DNA of 64,000 nucleotides from Geodermatophilus normandii (GCF_003182485.1 NZ_QGTX01000001.1:434001-498000); one strand, 5' to 3'; positions 15,698 to 25,258 are shown, numbered from the stretch's first letter. A program made the numbers and translations. The notes: generated by a model from the letters alone, not told the origin.

Positions 15698-16053
15698 ATG
15701 ACCGGGTACGTGCGCACCGCGGAGGGCACCCGCACCGCTCCGGGCCGCAGTGGCCGCTGTTCGAGCGGATGGCGCCCACCCTCGAGGCCGACGCCGAGGC
15801 GCTCGCCTTGACGCAGGCGGCGCCGCGGGCGCGGCTGTGGGCTCCGGTCACCGCGCACGCGGTCGTCCTGCTCGGGACGGAGACCTCCCCGTTCACGGCC
15901 GGGGCGGCCGACTCGCTCGTCGCCGCCCTGACCTCCGCGGAGCGCGTGGAGGTGCCCGGCCGCGACCACCGCTGGGAGGCGGCCGGCCTCGCCGACGTGC
16001 TGGCCGCCTCCCTGCCGGTCAGCGGCGGATCGGGTGCGAGCCGCTCGAGCTGA
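15698..16053 (+). pseudogene. Remnant of an alpha/beta-hydrolase gene (internal deletion plus frameshift)
   Basis: An ATG at 15698 opens a typical hydrolase N terminus (MTGYVRTAEGTRTA) that soon becomes nonsense. In another frame, from about 15745, a recognisable hydrolase C-terminal third appears: WPLFERMAPTLEADAEAL, then VVLLGTETSPFTAGAADSLV and VEVPGRDHRWEA with the catalytic-His region. Intact relatives are about 250-280 residues; here the nucleophile elbow and central half are missing. The join near 15738 suggests one deletion of several hundred bases that shifted the frame. The last bases overlap the 3' end of the convergent DUF2252 gene. The remnant is probably not translated into anything useful. 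Confidence 0.65.
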
Positions 16054-17392
16054 TGCCCGGGATGCGCCCGGCGCGGAAGGCGTCGACGAACAGCCGGTGG
16101 TCCTCCTGCGTCTGCCGGGCGTAGGAGTGCGCGAAGTCGACCAGGTCGGCGACGAACTCCTCGCGCCGGTCGCCGACCATCGCCGCGACCGCGTCCTCGG
16201 TCTGGAAGTCGACCAGGGTGTGGTCGCTGTCGGCGTCGCCGACGCAGTGCATCTTGGCCGTCGCCCGGCCGAGCTGGGCCACGACCGGCGCCATCTCCTC
16301 GGGCTCGGTGAGGTCGTCCCAGTCCAGGTCGACCTCGTAGGGCGAGAGCTCCTGGACGACGAACCCGACGCCGTCGATCTCGGTGTGGCCGAGGAACTGC
16401 GAGGCGTTGGCCTGCAGTGCCCGCTGGCTGACCGCGGTCCGGTGCCCGTGGTGCTCGAAGTACGACCCGATCCGCTCGTCGCGGACGATCCGGCTCGGCG
16501 CGGCCACGTTGCCCTGCTTCAGCGACAGGACGACGTCGTTCTCCAGCGCCTGGTCGTAGCCCTCGAGCAGCACGTTGTAGGCGGGCAGCCCCGCGCTGCC
16601 GATGCCGAAGCCCCCGGTGCCGATGACGTCCTTGACGTCGTAGGCGACGTCGCGGCGGCGCACCGGCGGGTGGACGGTCTCCCGCCACCGGTCGAGCGCG
16701 GCCAGCACCCGCCCGCGCTCGTCGTCGTCGAGGCGGCGGGTCCGGCCGCCGTCGGTGAAGCGCCGCTGGTAGCCCTCGACGACGGTCATCCGCTCCAGCA
16801 GCGAGGCCCGCGTCCGCGTCGTCGTCTCGAGGATGGCCTCGCGGACGGCGCCCTCGGTGTTCGCGAGGGTCAGCGCGAAGCTGCGGTCGTCCTCGGAGCG
16901 GCGGAACGCCTCCACCTGGTCGAGGTAGGCGCCCAGGTAGGTGCGCAGCAGGTCGGCGATGACGTCGTCGCCGAGCGCCTTGCTCCACGACAGCAGCGCG
17001 AAGCTGGCGGCGAAGCGGCGCAGGTCCCAGGTGACCGACCCGACGTAGGCCTCGTCGAAGTCGTTGACGTCGAAGACGATCCGCCCGGCACCGTCCATGT
17101 AGGTCCCGAAGTTCTCCGCGTGCAGGTCGCCCTGGATCCACACCCGGGCGGTCCGCTCGTCGACCCACGGGTCGTCGGAGGCGGCCATGTCGGCGTAGAA
17201 GAGGCAGGCGCTGCCGCGGTAGAAGGCGAAGGGGTCGGCGGCCATCTTGCGGAACTTGGTGCGGAAGGCGTCGGCGTCGGCGGCCATGAGCTCGGAGAAG
17301 GCCTCGACCAGGACGTCGACGATCAGCTGCGAGCGGTCCCCGGACGTTCTCCCGGAGGCCACCCGTCGGGGGGATTCGGGCACGGGGGGCAC
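16019..17392 (-). CDS. DUF2252 protein
   Basis: The 457-residue protein shows the DUF2252 hallmarks: FRTKFRKMAADPFAFYRGSA, then VWIQGDLHAENFGTYMDG, then IVFDVNDFDEAYVGSVTWDL. The GDLHxENFG and D-N-D-F blocks recall the catalytic loop and metal-binding Asp of aminoglycoside-phosphotransferase-like kinases, so a kinase-like fold is likely. The activity is not established. Later blocks (VKDVIGTGGFGIGSAGL; VVQELSPYEVDLDWDDL) are also conserved in the family. The GTG at 17392 gives the expected N terminus. It is divergent from the GDSL hydrolase gene with only about 50 bases between. Confidence 0.9.
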   Translation of the reverse strand: MPPVPESPRRVASGRTSGDRSQLIVDVLVEAFSELMAADADAFRTKFRKMAADPFAFYRGSACLFYADMAASDDPWVDERTARVWIQGDLHAENFGTYMDGAGRIVFDVNDFDEAYVGSVTWDLRRFAASFALLSWSKALGDDVIADLLRTYLGAYLDQVEAFRRSEDDRSFALTLANTEGAVREAILETTTRTRASLLERMTVVEGYQRRFTDGGRTRRLDDDERGRVLAALDRWRETVHPPVRRRDVAYDVKDVIGTGGFGIGSAGLPAYNVLLEGYDQALENDVVLSLKQGNVAAPSRIVRDERIGSYFEHHGHRTAVSQRALQANASQFLGHTEIDGVGFVVQELSPYEVDLDWDDLTEPEEMAPVVAQLGRATAKMHCVGDADSDHTLVDFQTEDAVAAMVGDRREEFVADLVDFAHSYARQTQEDHRLFVDAFRAGRIPGISSSGSHPIRR

Positions 17393-17445
17393 CGTAGAGG
17401 GCGGCTAGCCTGCAGGACAGGCGGTTGTGCGGGGGGACGATCGGA

Positions 17446-18474
17446 GTGGCGGTGACCAGAGCGGGCACGGCACGGCGGCTGGCGTCCGCCGCCGCGTACG
17501 GCGGCGGCGGCCTCGGCCTGGCCGGTGCGGGCCTCCTCGGGCTGCTGCGCCTCGAGGCCCGGGCGGCGCGCAGGCGGGTGGAGGCGCGGACGTCGAAGCA
17601 GGACCCGCCTCCCGGCGACGGCGTCTACGGCCGCGGCCGCGGCAAGCCGCTGGTCTTCACCGTGCTCGGGGACTCCAGCGCCGTGGGCCTGGGCGTCGAG
17701 CGGGCCACCGAGACCCCCGGCGTGCTGCTGGCCGCCGCGCTGACCGAGCTCGCCGAGCGTCCCGTCCGGCTGGTCCGGCTCGCCGTCTCCGGCGCGGAGT
17801 CCTGCGAGCTGGACCCGCAGGTCGAGCGCGCCCTGGCCGAGCGCCCCGACGTCGCCCTGATCATGATCGGCGCCAACGACGTCACCACCCGCACCCGCCC
17901 CGCGGTCTCGGTGCGCCACCTCGCCGACGCGGTGCGGCGGCTGCGCGAGTCGGGCGCGGAGGTCGTCGTCGGCACCTGCCCCGACCTCGGGACGGTCCGG
18001 CCGATCGGGCAGCCGCTGCGGCTGCTCGCACGGCGGTGGAGCCGGCAGCTGGCGGCGGCGCAGACGATCGCCGTGGTCGAGGCCGGCGGGCGGACGGTGT
18101 CGCTGGGCTCGGTGCTCGGGCCGAGCTTCGCGCAGGACCGCTCGCTGTTCAGCGTCGACGAGTTCCACCCGAGCGCCGCCGGCTACGCGCAGGCCGCCGC
18201 CGTGATCCTCCCGGCGCTGGCCGACGCGCTCGGCGTCTGGCCGACTCCCACCGGGCGCCGCCGGGAGCGCCGCGGCACGGTGCGTCCCGTGGCGCGGGCC
18301 GCGGCGCGGGCGGCCGGCCGGCCGGGCACCGAGGTCCGGGCCACCGAGGTCCGGGGCTCCCACACCGGGCCGCTGGGCACCTGGGCGCGGCTGCTGCGCC
18401 GGCGGCCCACCGAGCTGCCGACGCCCGAGGAGGCCGGGGAGGCCGCCGAGGCCGTGGAGGTCCCGGTCGGGTAG
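17446..18474 (+). CDS. SGNH/GDSL hydrolase, membrane-anchored
   Basis: The GTG at 17446 sits about 9 bases after GGGGGGA; a TTG at 17425 is an alternative. The 342-residue protein has an N-terminal hydrophobic segment (AAAYGGGGLGLAGAGLLGLL) that probably anchors it. The SGNH blocks follow: VFTVLGDSSAVGLGV with the nucleophilic Ser, LAVSGAESCEL, IMIGANDVTTRT, and FSVDEFHPSAAGYAQ with the catalytic Asp-His pair. It should be an extracytoplasmic esterase or lipase. The C-terminal 80 residues are Arg/Ala-rich and likely disordered. A comparable esterase gene neighbours fadA3 in M. tuberculosis (from memory), as here. Confidence 0.88.
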   Translation: MAVTRAGTARRLASAAAYGGGGLGLAGAGLLGLLRLEARAARRRVEARTSKQDPPPGDGVYGRGRGKPLVFTVLGDSSAVGLGVERATETPGVLLAAALTELAERPVRLVRLAVSGAESCELDPQVERALAERPDVALIMIGANDVTTRTRPAVSVRHLADAVRRLRESGAEVVVGTCPDLGTVRPIGQPLRLLARRWSRQLAAAQTIAVVEAGGRTVSLGSVLGPSFAQDRSLFSVDEFHPSAAGYAQAAAVILPALADALGVWPTPTGRRRERRGTVRPVARAAARAAGRPGTEVRATEVRGSHTGPLGTWARLLRRRPTELPTPEEAGEAAEAVEVPVG

Positions 18475-18479
18475 GCCGG

Positions 18480-18508
18480 CCTGTAACACCCCGGGGGTCT
18501 GTAGCAGG
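18480..18508. promoter_or_regulatory. Imperfect 29-bp palindrome upstream of the thiolase gene
   Basis: The outer arms CCTGTAACA (18480-18488) and TGTAGCAGG (18500-18508) match in 7 of 9 positions around a C/G-rich centre. A TANNNT-type -10 candidate (TAGTTT, 18539-18544) lies about 30 bases downstream. The site may be an operator for the thiolase gene, or simply the terminator of the GDSL gene; sequence alone does not decide. Confidence 0.35.
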
Positions 18509-18564
18509 CGCGGCCGCAGGAGATCCGGGGTACGGGGGTAGTTTCCGGGGTGACCGATCCCGGC

Positions 18565-18582
18565 GCTCCCGGCCCCGGGAGC
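18565..18582 (+). promoter_or_regulatory. Hairpin in the 5' leader of the thiolase gene
   Basis: GCTCCCGG (18565-18572) and CCGGGAGC (18575-18582) form a short, stable hairpin with an effective four-base loop. It is 10 bases upstream of the GGAGGA ribosome-binding site of the gene starting at 18603. It could affect translation or message stability. Confidence 0.35.
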
Positions 18583-18602
18583 CCCTCAACGCGGAGGACC
18601 CC

Positions 18603-19823
<1,221 letters not shown>

Positions 19824-19838
19824 TGTGAGGACCTCCTG

Positions 19839-19886
19839 ACACGACAGTGGCCCGGCCCCCGCGAGGGGACCGGGCCACTGTCGTGT
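19839..19886. terminator. Long hairpin, bidirectional terminator
   Basis: ACACGACAGTGGCCCGG (19839-19855) pairs perfectly with its complement at 19870-19886. The stem extends by four more pairs after one mismatch, around a small CGCGA-type loop. It lies between the convergent thiolase and Bax-inhibitor genes. It is the most convincing terminator in the window. Confidence 0.88.
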
Positions 19887-19930
19887 GCGGCCCCGCTGCC
19901 CACGCCGGGCGTGGGACAGCGGGTCGTTGC

Positions 19931-20860
19931 TCAGTTGTCCTGGAAGTAGGACAGCAGTCGCAGGATCTCCAGGTACAGCCAGACGACCGTGACGAGCAGG
20001 CCGAAGGCGATGTACCAGGCGAACTTGGCCGGGGCGCCGCGGCGGATCGCCTGGTCGGCCATGTCGAAGTCGAGCAGCAGCGAGAAGGCCGCCACACCGA
20101 TCACGACGAGGCTGAAGACGATGGCCAGCGGGCCGCCGTCGCGCAGGCCCAGGCCGCCCGGGACGAAGAACGACACGAGCAGGTTGACCAGGACGAGCGC
20201 CAGGACGCCGAACAGCGCGCCGACGATCCAGCGGGTCAGCTTGGGGGTGACCCGGATGGCGCCGGTCTTGTAGACGACCAGCATGCCGGCGAAGACACCG
20301 AAGGTGCCGATGATCGCCTGGACCACGATCCCGGGGTAGATCGTGTTGAAGGCCTCGCTGATGGCGCCGAGGGCGACACCGTAGAGCGCGCCGTAGGCCA
20401 GCGTCGCCACCGGGTTGGCGATCTGCTTGAAACTGATCACCAGGCCCAGGACGAAGGCCACGAGCACGGCGGGCAGCGCCAGGCCCCACGCGGCCTGGCC
20501 GGGCAGCGCCCAGACGGCGGCGGCGGCCAGGACGGTGACGAGGAACGACAGGCCCGTCTTCTGGACGACGTCGTCCATCGTCATGTAGCGGGTGGTCGGC
20601 GGGCCGTACGGAGCGCCGGCGGGGGCCGGGGCGCCGTACTGCTGGTCGTAGCCCTGCGGGGCGCCGTAGGGCTGGCCGTACTGCTGGCCGTAGGCGGGAG
20701 CGCCGTAGCCGGGGGCGCCGTACTGCTGCTGGCCGTACCCCTGCTGGCCGTACTGCTGCCCGTAGCCCGGGGCGCCAGGGCCCTGCTGGCCGTACTGCTG
20801 GCCACCGCCTGATCCGGCGTTGGCGAAGCCCCGGCCGAAGACCGGGTTGTGGCTGGGCAT
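19931..20860 (-). CDS. Bax inhibitor-1/YccA family membrane protein with a Q/G/Y-rich N-terminal tail
   Basis: The ATG at 20860 was preferred over 20866 because GAGGAG then sits 6 bases away. The product is 309 residues. It begins [12 protein letters not shown], a start common in actinobacterial YccA proteins. Residues 16-87 are a low-complexity tail of repeated YGQQ, YGAP and GYGQQ units. After [15 protein letters not shown] come about seven membrane helices with the family's charged positions ([23 protein letters not shown] with the Asp pair of the putative pH-sensing site). BI-1 relatives are calcium-leak or stress-modulating channels. Role here is unknown. Confidence 0.88.
   Translation of the reverse strand: MPSHNPVFGRGFANAGSGGGQQYGQQGPGAPGYGQQYGQQGYGQQQYGAPGYGAPAYGQQYGQPYGAPQGYDQQYGAPAPAGAPYGPPTTRYMTMDDVVQKTGLSFLVTVLAAAAVWALPGQAAWGLALPAVLVAFVLGLVISFKQIANPVATLAYGALYGVALGAISEAFNTIYPGIVVQAIIGTFGVFAGMLVVYKTGAIRVTPKLTRWIVGALFGVLALVLVNLLVSFFVPGGLGLRDGGPLAIVFSLVVIGVAAFSLLLDFDMADQAIRRGAPAKFAWYIAFGLLVTVVWLYLEILRLLSYFQDN
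20610..20815 (-). repeat. In-frame degenerate tandem repeats coding the YGQQ/YGAP tail
   Basis: Short degenerate units of 9-15 bases such as CCGTACTGCTG and GGGGCGCCGTA recur on the plus strand. On the minus strand they encode Tyr-Gly-Gln-Gln and Tyr-Gly-Ala-Pro repeats at the start of the Bax-inhibitor protein. Such tracts expand and contract by slippage, so length variation between strains is expected. Confidence 0.7.
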
Positions 20861-20989
20861 CGTCATCTCCTCGAGGTGACTGGTCGGTCGGTGGGCCACG
20901 ATCTCGCATCCCACTCGGTCGGTACAACGCAGCAGGTGGCCCGCGCGTTCCGCTGGGGACCACCTACCCCGGGAGGGTGACCGGACACG

Positions 20990-21025
20990 CCGGGGGCGCG
21001 GCACCGTGCGGTGCCGCGCCCCCGG
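20990..21025 (-). terminator. Perfect 16-bp hairpin after the aminopeptidase gene
   Basis: CCGGGGGCGCGGCACC (20990-21005) and its exact complement (21010-21025) enclose a GTGC loop. The structure starts 18 bases after the aminopeptidase stop on the minus strand. Confidence 0.82.
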
Positions 21026-21043
21026 ACCGGGTCGCTCGGACAG

Positions 21044-22654
21044 TCAGATCTCCTCACCGCCGTGGTCGTGGTCGTGGTCCGGCGAGAGCCCGCCGCCGCC
21101 GGCCTTCTGCTCGGGCGTCACCCGGAACTGGCGGTCCGTCGGGTCCCCCTGGAAGGTCCCGCCCGGCACCGGACGGCCCTGGGCGCCGTTGACCCGCGAG
21201 GTGTCGTAGGACAGCGTCAGCACGGAGTACGCGATGGCGTCGGAGTTCGTCTCGAGCGCCTTCGGGTCGACGTTGCCGATCGTGTCCCCGGCCTGGTGGT
21301 AGTTCCGGTCGTAGGCGACACCGGCGAGACCGCCGTACAGCGGGACCTGGTACTCCTGCTTGAGGACCTCGGCGCCGGTGAACAGGCCACCGGAGGGGAT
21401 CTCGGCCTCGATGAAGGCCTGGTAGTCGCTGCGGCCGCTGAACTCGCTGCCCTCGTACCACAGGCCCTGCGCCTCGAAGTAGTCCTCGAGGACGTACTCG
21501 ATCTGGTCCGACCCCTCGGGCACGGCGACCGGGGCGGTGAAGTCCGACTGGTCGCCGTCGTAGATGAACCGGGCGAAGTTCGGCGACCCCACCATGTCGA
21601 AGTTCAGGTAGAGGCCGATGTCGGCGACCTGCGCGTCGCTCAGCTGCGAGACGTAGTGCTCGGAGCCGAGCAGGCCCAGCTCCTCGGCGCCCCACCAGGC
21701 GAACCGGACGGTGTTGACCGGCTTGACCTCCGCCATGTTCTCGGCGACCTCGAGGATCGCCGCGCTGCCGCTGCCGTTGTCGTTGATGCCCGGGCCCGCG
21801 AGGACGGAGTCGAGGTGCGCACCGGCCATGACGACGTTGTCCGAGGTGCGGCCGGGCAGCTCCGCGACGACGTTGTAGGTGGTGCGGGTCTCGCTGGTCG
21901 AGTCGACCGCGAGGTCCACGGTGGTGCCCGGCGCGGCGAGCTCCTGGCCGAGGGCCGTCGAGACGCCGATGACCGGGATCCTGGTGCCGGGGGCGCCCAG
22001 CGTGCCGGCGAGCGGCCCGGCGGTGTTGTTGAAGACGATGACCGCGCTCGCGCCGGCCAACTGGGCGTTCTGCGCCTTCACGGCGAAGGCGCAGCCACCG
22101 CGCTGGACGAGGGCGACCGTCCCGGCGGCGAAGCCGGTGAAGTCACCGGTCTCACAGCCGCTGCCGAGACCCGTGGCGGGGAGGTCGACCGGGGTGACGA
22201 CGCCGTCGTCCACCGTCCCGGCGGCGGTGTAGGTCATGGGGGTGAAGTCGGCGGCGGAGTAGGTCGCCGGCGCGGGCGTGACGCGGCTGAACGAGCTGCT
22301 CCTCAGCTGGAAGAACGGGAACTCGAAGGACTGGCGGGTGGACTCGTAGCCGGCCGCCTGGAGCCGCTGCTCCACGTACTCGACCGAGGCCTCGTAGCCG
22401 GGCGTGCCGGAGGCGCGGTTCCCCTCGTTGTCGTCGGCGATCTCCTGGAACGCCTCCAGGTGCTCGGTGACACCCTCGAGCGTCACGCACTCGGTCAGCT
22501 TCGCCACGGTGTTGTTGTTGCGGTTCTCGCAGCCGTTGCCGCCGCCGGCCGCGGCCGGGAGCGCGGTGACCACGCTGCCGGCCAGCGCCAGCACGCCGCC
22601 GGCGGTGCCGGCCACGGCGATGCGCGATCGGCGGGACGGATGGGACTGGGTCAT
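21044..22654 (-). CDS. Secreted M28-family zinc aminopeptidase with PA domain
   Basis: The 536-residue precursor starts at the ATG at 22654 with an export signal (SRRSRIAVAGTAGG, a possible Tat motif, then a hydrophobic Ala/Gly stretch ending PAAAGG). A PA-type insert (VALVQRGGCAFAVKAQNAQLAG) precedes the catalytic domain. Metal ligands are visible in MAGAHLDSV (H280, D282), INDNGSGSAAILE, FAWWGAEELGLLG (Glu pair), LNFDMVGSPN and a late NYHQAGDT His. The layout is that of Streptomyces-type leucine aminopeptidases. The extreme C terminus is Asp/His-rich (PDHDHDHGGEEI) and may bind metal. It is extracellular and digests peptides. Confidence 0.92.
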   Translation of the reverse strand: MTQSHPSRRSRIAVAGTAGGVLALAGSVVTALPAAAGGGNGCENRNNNTVAKLTECVTLEGVTEHLEAFQEIADDNEGNRASGTPGYEASVEYVEQRLQAAGYESTRQSFEFPFFQLRSSSFSRVTPAPATYSAADFTPMTYTAAGTVDDGVVTPVDLPATGLGSGCETGDFTGFAAGTVALVQRGGCAFAVKAQNAQLAGASAVIVFNNTAGPLAGTLGAPGTRIPVIGVSTALGQELAAPGTTVDLAVDSTSETRTTYNVVAELPGRTSDNVVMAGAHLDSVLAGPGINDNGSGSAAILEVAENMAEVKPVNTVRFAWWGAEELGLLGSEHYVSQLSDAQVADIGLYLNFDMVGSPNFARFIYDGDQSDFTAPVAVPEGSDQIEYVLEDYFEAQGLWYEGSEFSGRSDYQAFIEAEIPSGGLFTGAEVLKQEYQVPLYGGLAGVAYDRNYHQAGDTIGNVDPKALETNSDAIAYSVLTLSYDTSRVNGAQGRPVPGGTFQGDPTDRQFRVTPEQKAGGGGLSPDHDHDHGGEEI

Positions 22655-22807
22655 GGACGTCTTTCCCCTCGAGCGTCGGTGAGCTCCGTTGCTCACGAGG
22701 GGTAACCCTGTCAATACGGTCACGGGGGACGTCAAGACCTGTATTTCCTGCGGCCGGTGGTGTATAGGGCAGGAAGAAGTCGTGAGGTCCGCGCAGGACC
22801 GCTGGGG

Positions 22808-22881
22808 TGCCCCCGGTGGGGTTCGAACCCACACTGCGACCCTTTTAAGGGGCCTGCCTCTGCCGGTTGGGCCACGGGGGC
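22808..22881 (-). tRNA. tRNA with anticodon UAA (reads Leu UUA) but class I structure
   Basis: The 74-base gene folds cleanly. The 7-bp acceptor stem is GCCCCCG/CGGGGGC with discriminator A. The D arm has loop GG, and the anticodon stem is GGCCC/GGGTC with loop CTTAAAA. A 5-base variable loop (GCAGT) and the T arm GTGGG-TTCGAAC-CCCAC complete it. The anticodon at positions 34-36 is UAA, a leucine anticodon. Normal bacterial tRNA-Leu has a long variable arm (class II) and is about 85-90 bases long. CCA is not encoded. It is a sound cloverleaf whose amino-acid identity is uncertain. Confidence 0.85.
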
Positions 22882-22906
22882 GGTGCGGGCCGTCGGCCCG
22901 CCGGTG

Positions 22907-24289
22907 TCAGCCGGCCTGCGCGCGGTCGGCGGGCGACGGCGAGGGCAGCTGCGCGGTCCCGCCGGAGGTGGCCGCGGTGACGAACTCCCGGCGCGGGTCC
23001 TGCAGCTGGCCGAGCGCCACGACCTCGCGCCGGAACAGCGAGGCCAGCGTCCAGTCGGCGACCACGCGGGCCTTGCGGTTGAACGTCGGCACCCGGCTGA
23101 CGTGGTAGCTGCGGTGCATGAACCAGGCCGGCCAGCCCTTGAGCTTGACCCCGTAGACCTGCGCGACGCCCTCGTGCAGGCCGAGGCTGGCCACCGACCC
23201 GGCGTAGGCGTGCCGGTAGGGCCGCGGCTGCTCACCGCGCAGGGTCGCCGCCACGTTGTCGGCCAGCCGCTTGGCCTGCCGGACGGCGTGCTGGGCGTTG
23301 GGTGCGGTGGTGGCCCCCGGGTCGGGCTTGGTGAGGTCGGGGACGGCGGCGAGGTCACCGGCGGCCCAGGCGTCCTCGAGCCCGCTGACCTGCAGCGTCG
23401 GCTCGCAGCGCACCCGGCCCCGCTCGTCGAGGGGCAGGTCGGTCGAGGCGAGCAGCGGGTTGGGCTTGGTGCCGGCGGTCCACACGAGGGTGTCGCTGGC
23501 GTACTCCTCGCCGTCGGAGAGGCGGACGACGCCGTCGGAGACCGACTCCAGGCGCGTGTTCAGCCGCACGTCCATCCCGCGGGCGGTGAGCTGCTTGACC
23601 GTCCAGGCGGCCATGTCCAGGTCGACCTCGGGCAGGATCCGGCCGGTGGCCTCGACCAGCACCCACCGCATGTCACCGGGCGACAGTCGCGGGTAGTAGT
23701 GGGTGACGGCGTAGCGGGCCATGTCCTCGAGTTCGGCGAAGGCCTCGATGCCGGCGTATCCACCGCCGACGAACGTGAAGGTCAGCGCGCGCTGCCGGAC
23801 CCGGGGGTCGTCGGTGGAGGCGGCGGCGTCGAGCCGGGCGAGGACGTGGTTGCGCAGGTAGATGGCCTCCCCCACCGTCTTGAAGCCGATGCCGTGCTCG
23901 GCCAGCCCCGGGATCGGCAGCGTGCGGGCCACGGACCCGGCCGCCATCACCAGCACGTCGTAGGACAGCTCGTACGGGTCGCCCTCGGCGGGGAGGACCC
24001 GGGCCCTCCGGTCGGCGTGCGACAGCCCGACGACGGCACCGGTGACCACCCGGCAGCGCGGCAGCGTGCGGCGCAGCGGGACGACGACGTGCCGCGGTTC
24101 CACCGAGCCGGCCGCCGCCTCGGGCAGGAACGGCTGGTAGGTCATGTGCGGCTGCGGGTCGACCACGACGATCTCGGCGCGGCCCCGGGACAGCTTCCGC
24201 TGCAGCCGCAGCGCCGTGTAGAGGCCGACGTACCCCCCGCCGACGACCAGCACCACCGGACGGGACCCCAGATCCGGACGAGACGCCAT
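22907..24289 (-). CDS. ndh: Type II NADH dehydrogenase-like FAD oxidoreductase
   Basis: The 460-residue protein has two dinucleotide-binding motifs. VVLVVGGGYVGLYTALRL near the N terminus binds FAD, and FTFVGGGYAGIEAFAEL near residue 175 binds NAD(P)H. The FAD-contact block WAAGDLAAVPD and the quinone-site AQHAVRQAKRLADN segment are typical. The C-terminal amphipathic region (LKGWPAWFMHRSYHV) would hold it on the inner face of the membrane. It should pass electrons from NADH to menaquinone without proton pumping. The start at 24289 gives MASRPDLGSRPVV. The gene stands alone, with the tRNA immediately downstream on the same strand. Confidence 0.87.
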   Translation of the reverse strand: MASRPDLGSRPVVLVVGGGYVGLYTALRLQRKLSRGRAEIVVVDPQPHMTYQPFLPEAAAGSVEPRHVVVPLRRTLPRCRVVTGAVVGLSHADRRARVLPAEGDPYELSYDVLVMAAGSVARTLPIPGLAEHGIGFKTVGEAIYLRNHVLARLDAAASTDDPRVRQRALTFTFVGGGYAGIEAFAELEDMARYAVTHYYPRLSPGDMRWVLVEATGRILPEVDLDMAAWTVKQLTARGMDVRLNTRLESVSDGVVRLSDGEEYASDTLVWTAGTKPNPLLASTDLPLDERGRVRCEPTLQVSGLEDAWAAGDLAAVPDLTKPDPGATTAPNAQHAVRQAKRLADNVAATLRGEQPRPYRHAYAGSVASLGLHEGVAQVYGVKLKGWPAWFMHRSYHVSRVPTFNRKARVVADWTLASLFRREVVALGQLQDPRREFVTAATSGGTAQLPSPSPADRAQAG

Positions 24290-24329
24290 GGGCCCACCCT
24301 AGGGGCGCACGCCCCGGCCGCGACCCGGT

Positions 24330-25094
24330 TCAGCCGGGGCCGGCGAGCTCCGTGGCCCGGGACAGGACGGCGTCGAGCATGGGCTCGGTCAGCCGGCCGG
24401 TGAAGGTGTTCTGCTGGCTCACGTGGTAGCTGCCGAGCAGCGTCAGCGGCCCGCGCGGACCCTCGAGCGTCACCTCCACGCCGTGCCCGAAGGCCGGCCG
24501 CGGCCGGGGCAGCGGATAGCCGGCGCCGGCGAGGACGGGCCACAGCGCCGTCCAGCCGAAGCCGCCGAGGACGACGACCACCCGCAGGTCCGGCAGCAGC
24601 GCCAGCTCGCGCGCCAGCCAGGGCGAGCAGGTGTCGCGCTCGGCCGGCGTCGGCGCGTTGTCGGGAGGCGCACACCGGACCGCGGCGGCCACCCGCACCC
24701 CGGTGAGCTCCAGGCCGTCCCCGACGTGCGTCGACGTCGGCTGGTTGGTCAGGCCGGCCCGCCACAGCGCGGCGAAGATCCAGTCCCCGCTGCGGTCACC
24801 GGTGAAGACCCGGCCGGTGCGGTTGCCGCCGTGCGCGGCCGGCGCCAGCCCGACGACGGCGATCCGCGCGGAGGCGGGACCCAGCCCCGGCACCGGGCGG
24901 CCCCAGTACTCCTCGTCGCGGAAGGACGCCCGCTTGACCCGGGCGACCTCCTCGCGCCAGGTGACCAGCCGCGGGCAGGCGCGGCAACCGGAGATGCGGG
25001 CGTCGAGCACGGCGAGGTCGCGGGCGCCGCGCGCGGAGCGGGCCACCCCCGCCGGTGTCCGCGTGACCGGGAAACCCTGCGCGTCGACCGCCAC
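24330..25094 (-). CDS. Uracil-DNA glycosylase, family 5 (UDGb-like)
   Basis: The product is about 254 residues from the GTG at 25094; an ATG at 25151 would add 19. Four-cysteine iron-sulfur ligands begin with CRACPRLVTWREEVA, and the two later Cys are in AAAVRCAPPDN and ERDTCSPWL. The first catalytic motif is VVGLAPAAHGGNRTGR, which lacks the polar catalytic residue, as in family 5. The second motif is LLGSYHVSQQNTFTGRLT. The enzyme removes uracil and other deaminated bases to start base-excision repair, important in a GC-rich genome. It is divergent from the GNAT-type gene. Confidence 0.88.
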   Translation of the reverse strand: MAVDAQGFPVTRTPAGVARSARGARDLAVLDARISGCRACPRLVTWREEVARVKRASFRDEEYWGRPVPGLGPASARIAVVGLAPAAHGGNRTGRVFTGDRSGDWIFAALWRAGLTNQPTSTHVGDGLELTGVRVAAAVRCAPPDNAPTPAERDTCSPWLARELALLPDLRVVVVLGGFGWTALWPVLAGAGYPLPRPRPAFGHGVEVTLEGPRGPLTLLGSYHVSQQNTFTGRLTEPMLDAVLSRATELAGPG

Positions 25095-25258
25095 GCGCCC
25101 AGTGGACCACCCGGCGGCGGTGCGGTCGCCGGGTGGGGTGCGCCCGTGCATCTCCCCCTTCGGAGGGTCGGCGGCGGGCCGCCCGGTCCCTACGCTCGCT
25201 GTCGTCAGCGACCCGGCCGGACGGCGGGAGGCGCCGGACGGAGAAGGGGTGGGAACCG

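Noticed and set aside
20610-20815. Repeats considered as a CRISPR array
   Set aside because: Units are short, have no unique spacers, and are in frame within a protein gene.
22709-22735. Two TTGAC motifs upstream of the aminopeptidase considered as a -35 element
   Set aside because: No TANNNT-type -10 element lies at a suitable distance.
22808-22881. tRNA considered as a stop-codon suppressor
   Set aside because: The anticodon is UAA, which reads UUA; a suppressor of UAA would need UUA as anticodon.
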